Below are positions 1-8,269 of a stretch of 64,000 nucleotides of DNA, in pieces. Source of the stretch: an uncultured Candidatus Saccharibacteria bacterium (lineage in GTDB: Bacteria > Patescibacteriota > Saccharimonadia > Saccharimonadales > Saccharimonadaceae); contig CAMIHP010000006.1 in the NCBI GenBank assembly GCA_946222005.1, forward strand, positions 21,959 to 85,958, written 5' to 3'. The position numbers and the translations under genes were made by a program. Below the pieces are notes generated by a model. The model was given only the letters and a program-made list of their open reading frames with translations. It was not told where the DNA came from and did not search any database. Numbering within the stretch: the stretch's first letter is position 1; each line of letters begins with the position of its first letter.

Positions 1-75
1 AACCCTGAGCGTAAGCCATCAGAACTCCAGCCTAGGCAGTGGGTGCAGCTCTATCAAGCGATGCAGATGAAATAA
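1..75 (+). CDS. C-terminal end of an RsmA/KsgA-like 16S rRNA dimethyladenosine transferase (partial)
   Basis: A reading frame open from base 1 ends at TAA (73-75). Its last 24 residues begin NPERKPSELQPRQW. This matches the usual tail of RsmA/KsgA (a xPxxRxExLsxxxwxxL pattern), the enzyme that dimethylates two adenines near the 3' end of 16S rRNA. Only the tail is visible, so the catalytic Rossmann domain cannot be checked. A weak GGGGT...ACCCC hairpin (about 94-119) lies between this gene and the convergent gene to its right. The family call is an inference from a short match. Confidence 0.5.
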   Translation, partial: NPERKPSELQPRQWVQLYQAMQMK

Positions 76-127
76 TAAACCTTCTAAACCAGGGGTGAGC
101 GGCCTACTGGCAAATACCCCACGACGC

Positions 128-1588
128 CTATAGTGGCTCGTACTGATAAAACCGATTGCTGTCGTGCGCACGTGCATTGGTAATAATATGCGCCGGGCGC
201 GTTAGGTCGCGATGTTGCTGGCGGTAAGCACGCGTTGCAGTAAAGACAGTTTGCTGCTCGGGCACAGTAGTAACAACGCGCAATCGGTCGTTATAGCGGG
301 CAATCATTTCATACATTGGTCGCTCCGTCTCAGTCACGGCAAGTGTCATAGGGCGATCGACACGCACATTGTCACCCTGGAGTTGGTCGTTGAGAAGCTT
401 GACGTCGCTCGAGTAGTGAGCAAGAACATCTGGATTGTAGCGATACGTCTCGGCATAGCGTCCGATACCAGTAAGGGTAAGCCCACCAATTAAGAGCGCC
501 ATAGGCAGTAACCCAGCCACCCGGGCATATGGATTGCGTGGAAACATCTGGTACCAGTGGTTAATCAGCCACGCCACGCCAAATGCAATGATGATCGCCA
601 CCACCGGAAAGAGTGAGGTCACCAGCTGTGGATTACTAATCACCACGCCCAGTAACGGCAGCCCCACCAGGAGCGCTGCATAGCTGCGTGCTGTGTAGTA
701 GTGGCTCAGGAGCGAGGCGAGGCCAATTAGCATAATTAATATCATACCGACTGAGTATAATGGCTGCACGAGGTACGATTTGTTTGACGCAAAGAGCCCA
801 AAGAGCGTCGTGCCAAGGTGGCGAAGGTTTGCTCCTACATTGATCGATTCGAGCGGCAAGCCAAAGAGCTGCTTGAGTACATCATGGTTGGTTATGCTTG
901 CGTAGATAAGTGGCAGCATCGCCACGAGACCAATGACGGCTGCTAGAGCAAGGCGGCTGCGCTGCACGCGCAGAATTGTATAACGAGCGTGTGGATGAGA
1001 CACCCCCAAAATCCCAAGCGCAATAACGACATAGATACCAAGTGGCGCATACAGCAGGAATGCCGCCAGCACACAGGCCGTCACTTTCCAGAGAGTGGAG
1101 AGAAACTTCTTCGTCCGAATGGCGCGCGTTGCAGCATAGAGCAGCCACACAGTGAGGCAGCTAAAGAGTATAGCTGGCGTGCCATCTTGCGCTAAGAAAA
1201 GAAACTGCGCCGTCATCGTCACAAGGATCGTTGTAATAAGCGCAATGTTCCGGGAAAACCAGGAGCGAAATAGAAGAAGTAGCCCAAGCGCTGTCATCAA
1301 AGCAATCGCCATAGATGGTAGCTTAATCGACAGTGGTGTCACGCCGAGCACTGCAAAGCTTAATTTTTGCAAGCCATGATATGGCGCATTGATAACCATA
1401 GCAGGAGTAAGATTCTGGAAGGATAATTGGCTGCTTTGCAGCGCGCTATCGAGCTCACCCTGCCGCAACTCACCAGGGATAAACAGCCCAGCCAGCACAA
1501 CTGCCGCAATAATTGCCACCACTACAAAGCCATAGCCGAGGCCATACCGCCAGCGGTACAAATGGTAGTCGACAACTTGCTTTGCCAT
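128..1588 (-). CDS. Polytopic membrane glycosyltransferase, GT39/ArnT-like
   Basis: A 486-residue protein with about 10-12 hydrophobic segments. The layout is that of GT-C lipid-linked sugar transferases (GT39/ArnT/PMT): an extracytoplasmic loop after TM1 carrying an acidic motif (GELRQGELDSA, about residue 40), then TM pairs and a soluble C-terminal part after about residue 375. Such enzymes transfer a sugar from a polyprenyl-phosphate donor to lipid or protein outside the membrane; donor and acceptor here are unknown. It starts at ATG 1588, where a TATAAT box (1597-1602) sits 8 nt upstream and TTGAGC (1620-1625) lies 17 nt further, so the mRNA is probably leaderless. It is the last gene in the dnaX-dnaB direction. 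Confidence 0.6.
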   Translation of the reverse strand: MAKQVVDYHLYRWRYGLGYGFVVVAIIAAVVLAGLFIPGELRQGELDSALQSSQLSFQNLTPAMVINAPYHGLQKLSFAVLGVTPLSIKLPSMAIALMTALGLLLLFRSWFSRNIALITTILVTMTAQFLFLAQDGTPAILFSCLTVWLLYAATRAIRTKKFLSTLWKVTACVLAAFLLYAPLGIYVVIALGILGVSHPHARYTILRVQRSRLALAAVIGLVAMLPLIYASITNHDVLKQLFGLPLESINVGANLRHLGTTLFGLFASNKSYLVQPLYSVGMILIMLIGLASLLSHYYTARSYAALLVGLPLLGVVISNPQLVTSLFPVVAIIIAFGVAWLINHWYQMFPRNPYARVAGLLPMALLIGGLTLTGIGRYAETYRYNPDVLAHYSSDVKLLNDQLQGDNVRVDRPMTLAVTETERPMYEMIARYNDRLRVVTTVPEQQTVFTATRAYRQQHRDLTRPAHIITNARAHDSNRFYQYEPL

Positions 1589-1596
1589 ATTGCCCT

Positions 1597-1625
1597 ATTA
1601 TACCCGAGTTTGCGGGGGTGCTCAA
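1597..1625 (-). promoter_or_regulatory. Promoter of the GT39-like gene (leaderless)
   Basis: On the minus strand TTGAGC (1620-1625), a 17-nt spacer and TATAAT (1597-1602). The -10 box ends 8 nt before ATG 1588, leaving no room for a Shine-Dalgarno sequence. Confidence 0.6.
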
Positions 1626-1993
1626 GAGCGAACCGCCTGCCCTTTGCGCGTTCGCAGCAGCACATACCACAGATAGAGCGAGCCAAGACCAGAGATAGTG
1701 AGACCAAGAGCAGCGCCAGCCGTCGTCTGGAGAAAGGTATGTGGGCCGAATCCATCTTGAACAACATAGTGGTGATGGAGATATACGGCGGCCAGCGCAG
1801 CAAAATACCCAAGGATGGCCACGAATGCTACCGCTTGCTGGCGATACGGCGCAATCGCTGAACGCAACGTGCGAACAATGACATAGGCAGCTTGACTAGT
1901 AAGATTGATTGCATAGACAAGCATGATGAGCATAGTGATATACTCATGTGGCTCTGTCCTCTCAAAGCCAGTTGACATGCTGTAAAGAGCCAT
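1622..1993 (-). CDS. Small membrane protein, paralogue 1 of a tandem trio, probably broken at its N-terminus
   Basis: From ATG 1993 the frame gives 123 residues with about three hydrophobic segments and the C-terminal motif SLYLWYVLLR. That motif resembles AIYLWYQLGR in the neighbouring paralogue (2207-2746). The frame stays open upstream of 1993 and encodes another clear TM segment (GFLSYLVCCGIILSGVFF), but has no start codon there. A good Shine-Dalgarno and ATG (2120) sit upstream in a different frame (small ORF 2022-2120). The simplest reading is a frameshift joining the two. It could be a pseudogene, a sequencing error or a recoding site. The function is unknown. Confidence 0.45.
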   Translation of the reverse strand: MALYSMSTGFERTEPHEYITMLIMLVYAINLTSQAAYVIVRTLRSAIAPYRQQAVAFVAILGYFAALAAVYLHHHYVVQDGFGPHTFLQTTAGAALGLTISGLGSLYLWYVLLRTRKGQAVRS

Positions 1994-2021
1994 TGCCTCA
2001 ACAAAAGTGAAAAAGACGCCA

Positions 2022-2120
2022 CTAAGGATAATACCGCAGCAGACAAGATATGATAGAAAGCCGCTCGATGATTCTGCGTGGTGTCTGAGTCGTTGTGGTT
2101 GTTGCTTGAGCTACGGCCAT
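2022..2120 (-). pseudogene. Out-of-frame N-terminus of membrane paralogue 1
   Basis: A 32-codon ORF with a strong ribosome site (GAAGGAG, 5 nt before ATG 2120). It has a threonine-rich start, then RRIIERL, then stops at TAG (2022-2024). A 20-nt stretch encoding RRIIERL is shared with the mini-ORF at 2785-2904, where it runs into a copy of the dnaB tail. After RRIIERL the meaningful TM-coding sequence continues in another frame, so this looks like the detached start of the gene at 1622-1993. Confidence 0.45.
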
Positions 2121-2206
2121 AGAATCTCCTTCATTGCACTACGGTGTGTATGGTTGTATTATAGCATAGCTCGATGGATGAACTTGCTCGATACCATAAA
2201 TAGCAT

Positions 2207-2746
2207 TTATGTGAGCGACGCAGCTTCATCATTCGCTTGCCGCATTGATGCTGACCGTCCCAACTGATACCACAGGTATATTGCGCCGAGTGTGATCATG
2301 ATAATACCCAGCAGTACCGCTAGAGGATTGGTAAATGCCATGATGTCCTGCTGTGATTGACTCTGTATGAGTGCATTGTATCCTATCTCGACACCCGCGA
2401 GCAGTGGATAGAGCAGTGTAACACCGAGCCCAAACCCTTCTTCGCGGTAGCGCTGCCCTGAGCGACGGGTGTAAGTATGGATCAGCGCGATTGCCTCAAT
2501 AATGAGGACAATCCCGAGTATCCAGAATAAGCCTACAACAACATATTCTATCCAAATCAGGAACGCAAACGGCCCAATGGCAGAGACTGCTACTGCCCAG
2601 CCAAGATAGATGAGCCACCCAGCAGTGCCAAGGAGACCGAGTGCTCCACAAATCATTGCACAGCGGACTAGGGGCGGACAAGATGATGAGGCGGCAGATG
2701 GCCCTTTGGTTAGTTGTTTGCGTGATGATGTGGTGTGGGCTGCCAT
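2207..2746 (-). CDS. Small membrane protein, paralogue 2 of a tandem trio
   Basis: A protein of 179 residues with about four hydrophobic segments: two near residues 30-85, one near 115-135, and a last one ending in LGAIYLWYQLGR. A positively charged loop (RYREEGF) is shared with paralogue 3. ATG 2746 is chosen because AGGAG lies 10 nt upstream; the same arrangement is conserved before paralogue 3 (ATG 3476). I do not recognise the family. The topology suggests a cytoplasmic-membrane protein in the DUF-like small four-TM class. It lies in the dnaB-GT39 interval and shares a duplicated segment with paralogue 3. Confidence 0.65.
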   Translation of the reverse strand: MAAHTTSSRKQLTKGPSAASSSCPPLVRCAMICGALGLLGTAGWLIYLGWAVAVSAIGPFAFLIWIEYVVVGLFWILGIVLIIEAIALIHTYTRRSGQRYREEGFGLGVTLLYPLLAGVEIGYNALIQSQSQQDIMAFTNPLAVLLGIIMITLGAIYLWYQLGRSASMRQANDEAASLT

Positions 2747-2827
2747 TGCGACGGTTCTCCTATGTGTCATAACTAAGCATAGCATTAATCATGCCGCTTG
2801 TCGAGGCTCATGAAGCGCAGCCGCTCG
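2744..2827 (-). repeat. Duplicated segment, copy A (start of a membrane gene plus a dnaB tail)
   Basis: This stretch matches 3474-3558 closely: the start codon and ribosome site of the membrane gene, a variable middle, then the code for ERLRFMSLD(K/R)RHD, the DnaB C-terminus. Together with the similar membrane genes on the left of each copy, it shows a tandem duplication with a unit of about 730 bp. Confidence 0.75.
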
Positions 2828-2904
2828 ATGATTCTGCGCTGCCCCAGTGGAGGATGCTTGAGCTGGATCGCTTGCGCTGGGATGGTTTGTGTTTGAGCCG
2901 TCAT
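2785..2904 (-). pseudogene. Mini-ORF ending in a copy of the DnaB C-terminus
   Basis: A 39-codon ORF with a ribosome site (GAGGGG, 6 nt before ATG 2904). The first 22 residues are unrelated to DnaB and rich in glutamine and proline. The last 13 residues (ERLRFMSLDKRHD) repeat the DnaB C-terminus found at 3516-3560, with one Arg-to-Lys change. It is probably debris of a tandem duplication that carried the dnaB 3' end along with the adjacent membrane gene. It could be translated, because start and Shine-Dalgarno are intact. Confidence 0.6.
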
Positions 2905-2951
2905 AGTATTCCCCTCGCTATATATGTGCAATAATTGCTAATGTGGTACGT

Positions 2952-3476
2952 CTAAAAACCTAGAAGTCTTTTTCGCGCAGCTTTGCTGTGTATTAGTGCT
3001 GAGTATCCCATCGAATACCACATACACACAGCACTCAGAGTAGTTACTATAATACCGAAAAGGCACAACTGTGGGCTTGACGAAAACACATGAATTTGCT
3101 GCGCAGACAGAGCATTATAGACCGCTTCACTCACTATCAGTAATGGAAAGAACAGTGCCAAGGCGAGCCAAAATCCCTCTTCGCGATAGCGTTGGTTGCC
3201 CTGGCTGGTGTATGTGCGAATAATTGCAATTCCTTCGATAATAAGCATAACACTAAGCCACCAGAAAAGAGTTATCAAGCTAATATGTAACAAAAAATAT
3301 GGTGTGAAGAGAAAAACTGCGAACATCCAGCCAAGGTACATCAGCCACCCAGCAGTGCCAAGGAGGCCAAGTGCTCCACCAACCATCGCGCAGCGGACTA
3401 GCAATGGGCAGGATGATAAGGGAGAGGACAATTCTTCGGTGGATTGTACGCGTGATGATGTGGTGTGGGCTATCAT
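2952..3476 (-). CDS. Small membrane protein, paralogue 3 of a tandem trio
   Basis: A protein of 174 residues, closely similar to paralogue 2: both begin M(A/I)AHTTSSR, share CxxLVRCAM(I/V)xGALGLLGTAGWL in the first TM segment, RYREEGF in the middle, and a final hydrophobic segment. About four TM helices are predicted by eye. It starts at ATG 3476 with AGGAG 10 nt upstream and lies 39 nt after dnaB, so it is probably transcribed with dnaX-dnaB. The function is unknown. The two intact paralogues have diverged mostly in TM2-TM4, which suggests selection on topology rather than sequence. Confidence 0.65.
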   Translation of the reverse strand: MIAHTTSSRVQSTEELSSPLSSCPLLVRCAMVGGALGLLGTAGWLMYLGWMFAVFLFTPYFLLHISLITLFWWLSVMLIIEGIAIIRTYTSQGNQRYREEGFWLALALFFPLLIVSEAVYNALSAQQIHVFSSSPQLCLFGIIVTTLSAVCMWYSMGYSALIHSKAARKRLLGF

Positions 3477-3558
3477 TGCAACGGTTCTCCTATGTATAAT
3501 GACTACAACATAACATCAATCATGCCGCCTGTCGAGGCTCATAAAGCGCAGCCGCTCG
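3474..3558 (-). repeat. Duplicated segment, copy B (start of a membrane gene plus the true dnaB end)
   Basis: Counterpart of 2744-2827. Here the DnaB tail belongs to the intact gene, so this is the parental copy. Confidence 0.75.
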
Positions 3559-4868
3559 GGGTGGAAGTAGAGTTGGATTTTGCCCACTGGGCCATTGCGG
3601 TGCTTGGCGATGATGAGATCGGTGATATTTTGGAACTCAGGATTGTCTGGCTCGTAGTAGCCTGGCCGGTAGATGAAGGAGACAATATCGGCGTCCTGCT
3701 CAATCGAGCCTGACTCACGCAGGTCGGCCAATTGTGGCACTGGCGGGGTGCGTGACTCCACCGAGCGGCTCAGCTGGCTTAGAGCAATGACCGGTACATT
3801 AAGCTCGCGGGCAATCAGCTTGAGTCCGCGCGATATCTCACTCACCTCTTGGACGCGGTTGCCATTGTGGTTGCCATTGGCCTGCATCAGCTGCAAGTAG
3901 TCAACGATCACCAGCCCAAGCTGCTGGTCGTGCATGGCACGCCGTGCCTTGGTGCGCATCTCGAGGACGCTCAGGCCTGGCGTGTCATCGATGAAGATTG
4001 GCGCTTCGGCCATCTCACCCATCGCCTCGGAGAGCTTAGCCCAGTCATCATCACTGAGGTTACCAGTGCGGATATTCCAGCTATCCACACCACTGGCATC
4101 AGCGAGCATGCGGTCGGTGAGCTGCTCCTTGCTCATCTCGAGTGAAAAGAAGAGAACAGGCTTTTTCTCGATCGTCGCAACATTGTAGGCGAGGTTTGTC
4201 ACCAGTGTCGTCTTACCCATGGCGGGGCGAGCTGCAATAATAATAAGATCGGAGCGCTGTAGGCCAGCCGTCATCGTGTCGAGGTCGCGGTACCCCGTGC
4301 GAATGCCGCGCAGCTGTCCTTTGTTGCGGTGCAGCTCTTCAATACGGTCGAAGCTATCGGTGAGGATACTCTCCAGGCTCACGAGGTCTTGCTTGAGTGA
4401 CTGGTCAGACACACTAAAGAGCTCTGCCTCGGCCTTTTCGAGTAGCTCTTGGGTGGTGGTGTTTTCGTCGAAGCCAAGTTGGCTAATATCGGCACTGGCT
4501 TTAATGAGCCGTCGCCGCACTGCTTTTTGGGCGACAATTTCGGCATAGCTACTGGCGTGGGCTGCGGTAGGGACGTAGTTAGTTAGCTCGGTCAGATAGG
4601 CCGAGCCGCCTACCTCGGCAAGCTGATCTTTCTTTTGCAATTCATTCGTCAGCGTGAGGAGATCAACTGGCTTATGTCGCTCGTAAAGACGCATCATTGC
4701 TCCAAAGATCATCGCGTGACGTTTATCATAAAAGTCTTCTGCGCCGACATGCTCGCTAGCATCGGCCAAGACTTCTTCGTCAATAAGTACTGCACCAAGC
4801 AAACTCATCTCAGCATCGAGACTTTGTGGTGGTACTTTGCCTTTTGGTTGCGGTGATTGGTCAGCCAT
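3516..4868 (-). CDS. dnaB: Replicative DNA helicase DnaB
   Basis: A 450-residue hexameric helicase that unwinds DNA at the replication fork. The N-terminal DnaB domain (residues about 10-115) is followed by a linker and a RecA-like motor: Walker A ARPAMGKTT near 213-221, Walker B LVIVDYLQLM near 319-328, and the arginine-rich SQLSRSVESR segment. Length is normal for the family. ATG 4868 overlaps the end of dnaX by 8 nt (ATGGCTGA), which implies translational coupling of clamp loader and helicase. It stops at TGA. Its last 13 codons are also present as a duplicate at 2785-2825. Confidence 0.97.
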   Translation of the reverse strand: MADQSPQPKGKVPPQSLDAEMSLLGAVLIDEEVLADASEHVGAEDFYDKRHAMIFGAMMRLYERHKPVDLLTLTNELQKKDQLAEVGGSAYLTELTNYVPTAAHASSYAEIVAQKAVRRRLIKASADISQLGFDENTTTQELLEKAEAELFSVSDQSLKQDLVSLESILTDSFDRIEELHRNKGQLRGIRTGYRDLDTMTAGLQRSDLIIIAARPAMGKTTLVTNLAYNVATIEKKPVLFFSLEMSKEQLTDRMLADASGVDSWNIRTGNLSDDDWAKLSEAMGEMAEAPIFIDDTPGLSVLEMRTKARRAMHDQQLGLVIVDYLQLMQANGNHNGNRVQEVSEISRGLKLIARELNVPVIALSQLSRSVESRTPPVPQLADLRESGSIEQDADIVSFIYRPGYYEPDNPEFQNITDLIIAKHRNGPVGKIQLYFHPERLRFMSLDRRHD

Positions 4869-6345
4869 TGATCGTAATCTCTTCTCCTCCCCCCATCATA
4901 GCAAGAATGGCGGCTTTTTGGCGATCTTTGGGTGGTTTACTGCTCGCGAGTACGGCGATCTCTGCAGTAATGCCGAGGCAATTTAGCGCTGCGCTGAGTG
5001 TGGGGAGGGCGCGATCAATCTGCATTTTGGCAAATTTTTTGCCAGCGTAGATCGTTAGTGTCTGGCCGTCAAACGCGTGACCTGCCTTGGCGAGGTACGT
5101 GCGCGCCCCGACTGCCCCTACTGCATCAAGAAATTGCTCCCATGGGAAGTCGACTGGGTCTGGGCTTGCTGCGGGTGTTTCATCGTTTGCTGCAGAAACA
5201 CTTGGTTGCTTGGCTGGTGTGTGATCAGTAGCGGAAGCACTTGGAGTGGGAGGCTGTTCGGCCGATGCTGCAGCATTTGTTTTCTGACGAGGAGGATCTG
5301 AGGGAGGTGCTTGCGATGATGGTGTAGCTGGTGAGCGTGTATATGACGCAACTGGCTCACTCACGGTGCTGGGTGATGGTTGATGATGGCGCGCTGCAAC
5401 CGGTGACGTAGCTCGGCTTGCGAGAGCGGTAAGCAGTGCAATGCGCGGCCAACCGGCTCGCGGTACAGCCAGTAGTTTATCGAGCAATGGCAACAGTGCT
5501 GCATCCTCTACAACGCGCTGGCGCGCGATACCAAGTAGCTGCTCGGCAAGAAGCTCGGCCGGTGTGCCAGCTGCCTCAGCTTCATCGATCAGCCGGGCGG
5601 CGCGGCCAATATCTGCCGTGGCATAAGCAGCCAGCAGTTCCTCTACTACTTCATCTTGCGCAAGGCCCAGCACTTCTGCAACCATCGCGCGGTCGATTGT
5701 CTCATCACTCAGTGAGCGCAGTTGGTCGAGCAAACTAATGCTATCTCGAAAGCTCCCCCTCCCTTGCTCGGCAATCAGCTCGAGCGCATCGGGCGTAATG
5801 GCAATATTCTCTTGCTCAGCAATAAACGCCAAATGCTTGGCTGCATCACGCGGACTAATTGCTCGGAAATTGAAGCGCTGCACCCGGCTGAGGATCGTCG
5901 CCGGGAGCTTATCGGCATCAGTAGTAGCAAGAATGAAAACGACGTGCTCGGGTGGCTCTTCTAGTGTCTTGAGCAAGGCATTAAAGGCCGACTTGCTGAG
6001 CATATGAACTTCATCGATAATGTAGATCTTTTTTGGACTGCTGGTTGGTGCAATTTGCACCTTGTCGCGCAAATCACGGATATCCTCCACAGAGTTATTG
6101 CTCGCTGCGTCGATCTCGATGATGTCGAGATGGGTCGACTCGTCGGTATATGGTAGACCGTTGATCTCGTGCGCCAAAATACGCGCGATCGATGTCTTAC
6201 CCACTCCACGTGGCCCCGTCAGGAGATAGGCATGGGCAATATGCCCACGAGCAATTGCCCGCTGCAAAATCCGCGTGATATGCGACTGCCCCACAATCTC
6301 ATCAAGCGACCGACTCCGATACGTCCGATATAGTGCTCTGCTCAT
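4861..6345 (-). CDS. dnaX: DNA polymerase III gamma/tau subunit DnaX
   Basis: A 494-residue clamp-loader ATPase. Walker A GPRGVGKT lies at residues 44-51, Walker B IYIIDEVHML near 107-116, and SRVQRF near 145. A helical collar follows, then a Pro/Ala/Ser-rich linker (about 320-400) and a small C-terminal domain. DnaX proteins usually carry a four-cysteine zinc site between Walker A and B; here that stretch (HEINGLPYTDESTHLD) has no cysteine. ATG 6345 is preceded by TATAAT (6353-6358) only 7 nt upstream, so the message is probably leaderless. It heads the dnaX-dnaB group. Confidence 0.95.
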   Translation of the reverse strand: MSRALYRTYRSRSLDEIVGQSHITRILQRAIARGHIAHAYLLTGPRGVGKTSIARILAHEINGLPYTDESTHLDIIEIDAASNNSVEDIRDLRDKVQIAPTSSPKKIYIIDEVHMLSKSAFNALLKTLEEPPEHVVFILATTDADKLPATILSRVQRFNFRAISPRDAAKHLAFIAEQENIAITPDALELIAEQGRGSFRDSISLLDQLRSLSDETIDRAMVAEVLGLAQDEVVEELLAAYATADIGRAARLIDEAEAAGTPAELLAEQLLGIARQRVVEDAALLPLLDKLLAVPRAGWPRIALLTALASRATSPVAARHHQPSPSTVSEPVASYTRSPATPSSQAPPSDPPRQKTNAAASAEQPPTPSASATDHTPAKQPSVSAANDETPAASPDPVDFPWEQFLDAVGAVGARTYLAKAGHAFDGQTLTIYAGKKFAKMQIDRALPTLSAALNCLGITAEIAVLASSKPPKDRQKAAILAMMGGGEEITING

Positions 6346-6352
6346 TTGCTAT

Positions 6353-6358
6353 ATTATA
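6353..6358 (-). promoter_or_regulatory. -10 box of dnaX (leaderless)
   Basis: TATAAT on the minus strand, 7 nt before ATG 6345. No convincing -35 hexamer is seen. Confidence 0.5.
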
Positions 6359-6506
6359 CCGCAGAATGGATGGAGATGCGATCGAAATACAAGAGGAGTA
6401 ATCGCGCTGTATAGAAATCAAGCGGTTGTGAAATGTCTATCAAGAAAGTCAAAAACCCCTAAACACGAGCAAGAGAGCTCTATAAAAGCTATCGATAACT
6501 GTGACT

Positions 6507-7022
6507 TTATAACGGTGCTTCCACCGCTGCCCACGTTGCATCGGGTTTGTCCTCGGGGATGATGACGGTAACTTGATGACCAATCTCAATCCGGAAGAAT
6601 GTCACACTTGCCAGCAGGATCCGGTATTCTCTGCCCTGCGCTTCCACGTAGTACGCGCCATCGTGTTGGGTGAGTGTGCCGATAATCTGCTTGCGCTCTA
6701 CTCGCTTGATTTGTTTGTAGATAAAGCCGCCATCGTCGGCAATTGTCAGCTTGAGTTTGTCGCCCTCAACAAGCTTAGACTTACTGGCATAATTGGCTGG
6801 CACGGGATAATTCTTGCCATCGGCATCGACCATCACCTGCCCATCAAAGATACCTTCGACTATCTTGCCCGATACCTCCTCGCGGCTATTGCTTGGCACG
6901 ACGACTTCGCCATCGTCACCAATAATACTCATTAATAATTCCTTTGCAGCGGCCAGGTTTGTCTCTGCCTCTTGAATCAGCGATCGCAATCGCTTCACCT
7001 GTTTCTCTGGTAGTTCAGACAT
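6507..7022 (-). CDS. Conserved-looking soluble protein with coiled coil and beta-rich domain, unknown function
   Basis: A protein of 171 residues if ATG 7022 is used. It has a short N-terminal helix with coiled-coil character (ELPEKQVKRLRSLIQEAE), then two beta-rich halves: VEGIFDGQVMVDADGKNYPVP and GTLTQHDGAYYVEAQGREYRI, ending in a V-T-V-I-I-P strand. The beta pattern looks OB- or SH3-like. No catalytic motif or membrane segment is visible. A longer frame begins at TTG 7061, but a TATAAT box lies just upstream of that codon and AAGGA sits before ATG 7022, so the shorter form is preferred. It lies between dnaX and the rplJL unit. Confidence 0.55.
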   Translation of the reverse strand: MSELPEKQVKRLRSLIQEAETNLAAAKELLMSIIGDDGEVVVPSNSREEVSGKIVEGIFDGQVMVDADGKNYPVPANYASKSKLVEGDKLKLTIADDGGFIYKQIKRVERKQIIGTLTQHDGAYYVEAQGREYRILLASVTFFRIEIGHQVTVIIPEDKPDATWAAVEAPL

Positions 7023-7226
7023 ATTTTCTCGCAATTCCTTGTCTGTTTTCTTAGTTATCAACCCATTATATAGCGATGGGGTGGGGCCTTGTCAAGGCGC
7101 TTGGTGGTTATCCACAGCAATAACAGGGGTAGCCAATAGTTCGTTGTAAAAATGGTACGATGCTTAGAGCGCTACGCACATGGAGTGACGCACAGCAATC
7201 CGGAGCAGTGAGTTCGACGGATAACC

Positions 7227-7249
7227 AAAAACACACCCAAGCGGGTGTG
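7227..7249 (-). terminator. Intrinsic terminator of rplJ-rplL
   Basis: CACACCC-GCTT-GGGTGTG followed by TTTTT on the minus strand, 30 nt after the rplL stop. Confidence 0.85.
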
Positions 7250-7279
7250 CTGATGGTATCAATACGGTCGGTAGGGTGA

Positions 7280-7654
7280 TTACGCCAGTTCGACGGTAGC
7301 GCCAGCCTCTTCCAAGGTCTTCTTGGCAGCTTCAGCGTCGTCTTTGCTGACCTTTTCTTTGATTGGGCTTGGTGCGTTGTCGACCAAAGCTTTTGCTTCA
7401 CCCAGGCCAAGGCCAGTGAGTTCCTTAACAGCCTTGATGACGGCAACCTTTTGGCCACCAACTTCTTTGAGGGTGACGGTGAATTCGGTCTGCTCGTCTT
7501 CAGCAGCACCAGCGTCGGCGGCTGGGCCAGCGACAGCAACTGCAGCAGCGGCTGGCTCAATGCCGTATTCGTCCTTGAGGACATTTTTGAGTTCGTTGAC
7601 TTCCAGAACGGTCAAAGCAACCAGTTCTTCGGCCAGTTTTTTCACATCTGCCAT
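7280..7654 (-). CDS. rplL: 50S ribosomal protein L7/L12
   Basis: A 124-residue stalk protein that recruits translation factors to the ribosome. The N-terminal dimerisation helix (residues 1-30) is followed by an Ala-rich hinge (about 34-50) and the C-terminal factor-binding domain with KVAVIKAVKELTGLGLGEAK. Length and layout are normal. It follows rplJ by 87 nt and is closed by a clear terminator. Confidence 0.97.
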   Translation of the reverse strand: MADVKKLAEELVALTVLEVNELKNVLKDEYGIEPAAAAVAVAGPAADAGAAEDEQTEFTVTLKEVGGQKVAVIKAVKELTGLGLGEAKALVDNAPSPIKEKVSKDDAEAAKKTLEEAGATVELA

Positions 7655-7741
7655 GATGGATTCCTTTCAACGGTGTGCGGTAGAATTATCGCACGAGTTA
7701 TTGTTTGCCTAGTGCAAACGTTAGTACAATGCTGCGCTTGG

Positions 7742-8269
7742 TTACGCAGCTGCTTTGGCGTCTTCGATGCCATCGAGCAACGCATGGAGGTTGCCCGAAA
7801 GTGCGTTGGTAGTGTCGTGTACTGGCGAGAGCAGCTGTGCCACCACTTCGGCCACCAGCTGATTCTTGCTTGGCAAGCCAGCCAGTGCAGTGACATCAGC
7901 TGTGTTGAGAGCTTCACCTTCGCCACTAAAGCCAGCAACCAACTGAACTGTTGGATGTGTCTTAGCAAACTCGTGCAACACCTTCGCTGCCATCACCTCG
8001 TCATCTGGCGAGATTGCATAAAGCAATTGCCCAGCCAGGGCCGAAGTGTCGGTATTTTTGTAGGTGTCATGCTGCGCAAAGGCAACACGCACGAGACGGT
8101 TCTTCACCACCTTAATGACAACACCAGCTTCGCGAGCTTCGCGGCGCAACGCCTGCAGATCTGCCACACTTGTCCCTTGGTAGGACGCAACGGCAGTGCC
8201 CTTTGCTTCTGCGAGAAGCTCGCTCATTTCAGCCACCAAAGCTTGTTTTTTATCTTTGGAAATTGCCAT
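7742..8269 (-). CDS. rplJ: 50S ribosomal protein L10
   Basis: A 175-residue protein that anchors L7/L12 dimers to the ribosome. ATG 8269 (MAISKDKKQALVAEM) is chosen because AAAGGA lies upstream and the residues match the family start; an in-frame extension to 8407 lacks support. The C-terminal helix that binds L12 is present. The transcript appears to start about 270 nt upstream (promoter 8545-8574), which is long enough for the autoregulatory leader known for rplJL operons, although I could not fold it. Confidence 0.95.
   Translation of the reverse strand: MAISKDKKQALVAEMSELLAEAKGTAVASYQGTSVADLQALRREAREAGVVIKVVKNRLVRVAFAQHDTYKNTDTSALAGQLLYAISPDDEVMAAKVLHEFAKTHPTVQLVAGFSGEGEALNTADVTALAGLPSKNQLVAEVVAQLLSPVHDTTNALSGNLHALLDGIEDAKAAA

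Noticed and set aside
4861..4868. Possible use of TGA as a sense codon, as in some other CPR lineages
   Set aside because: dnaX and dnaB both end at TGA exactly where their families end, so TGA is a stop here.
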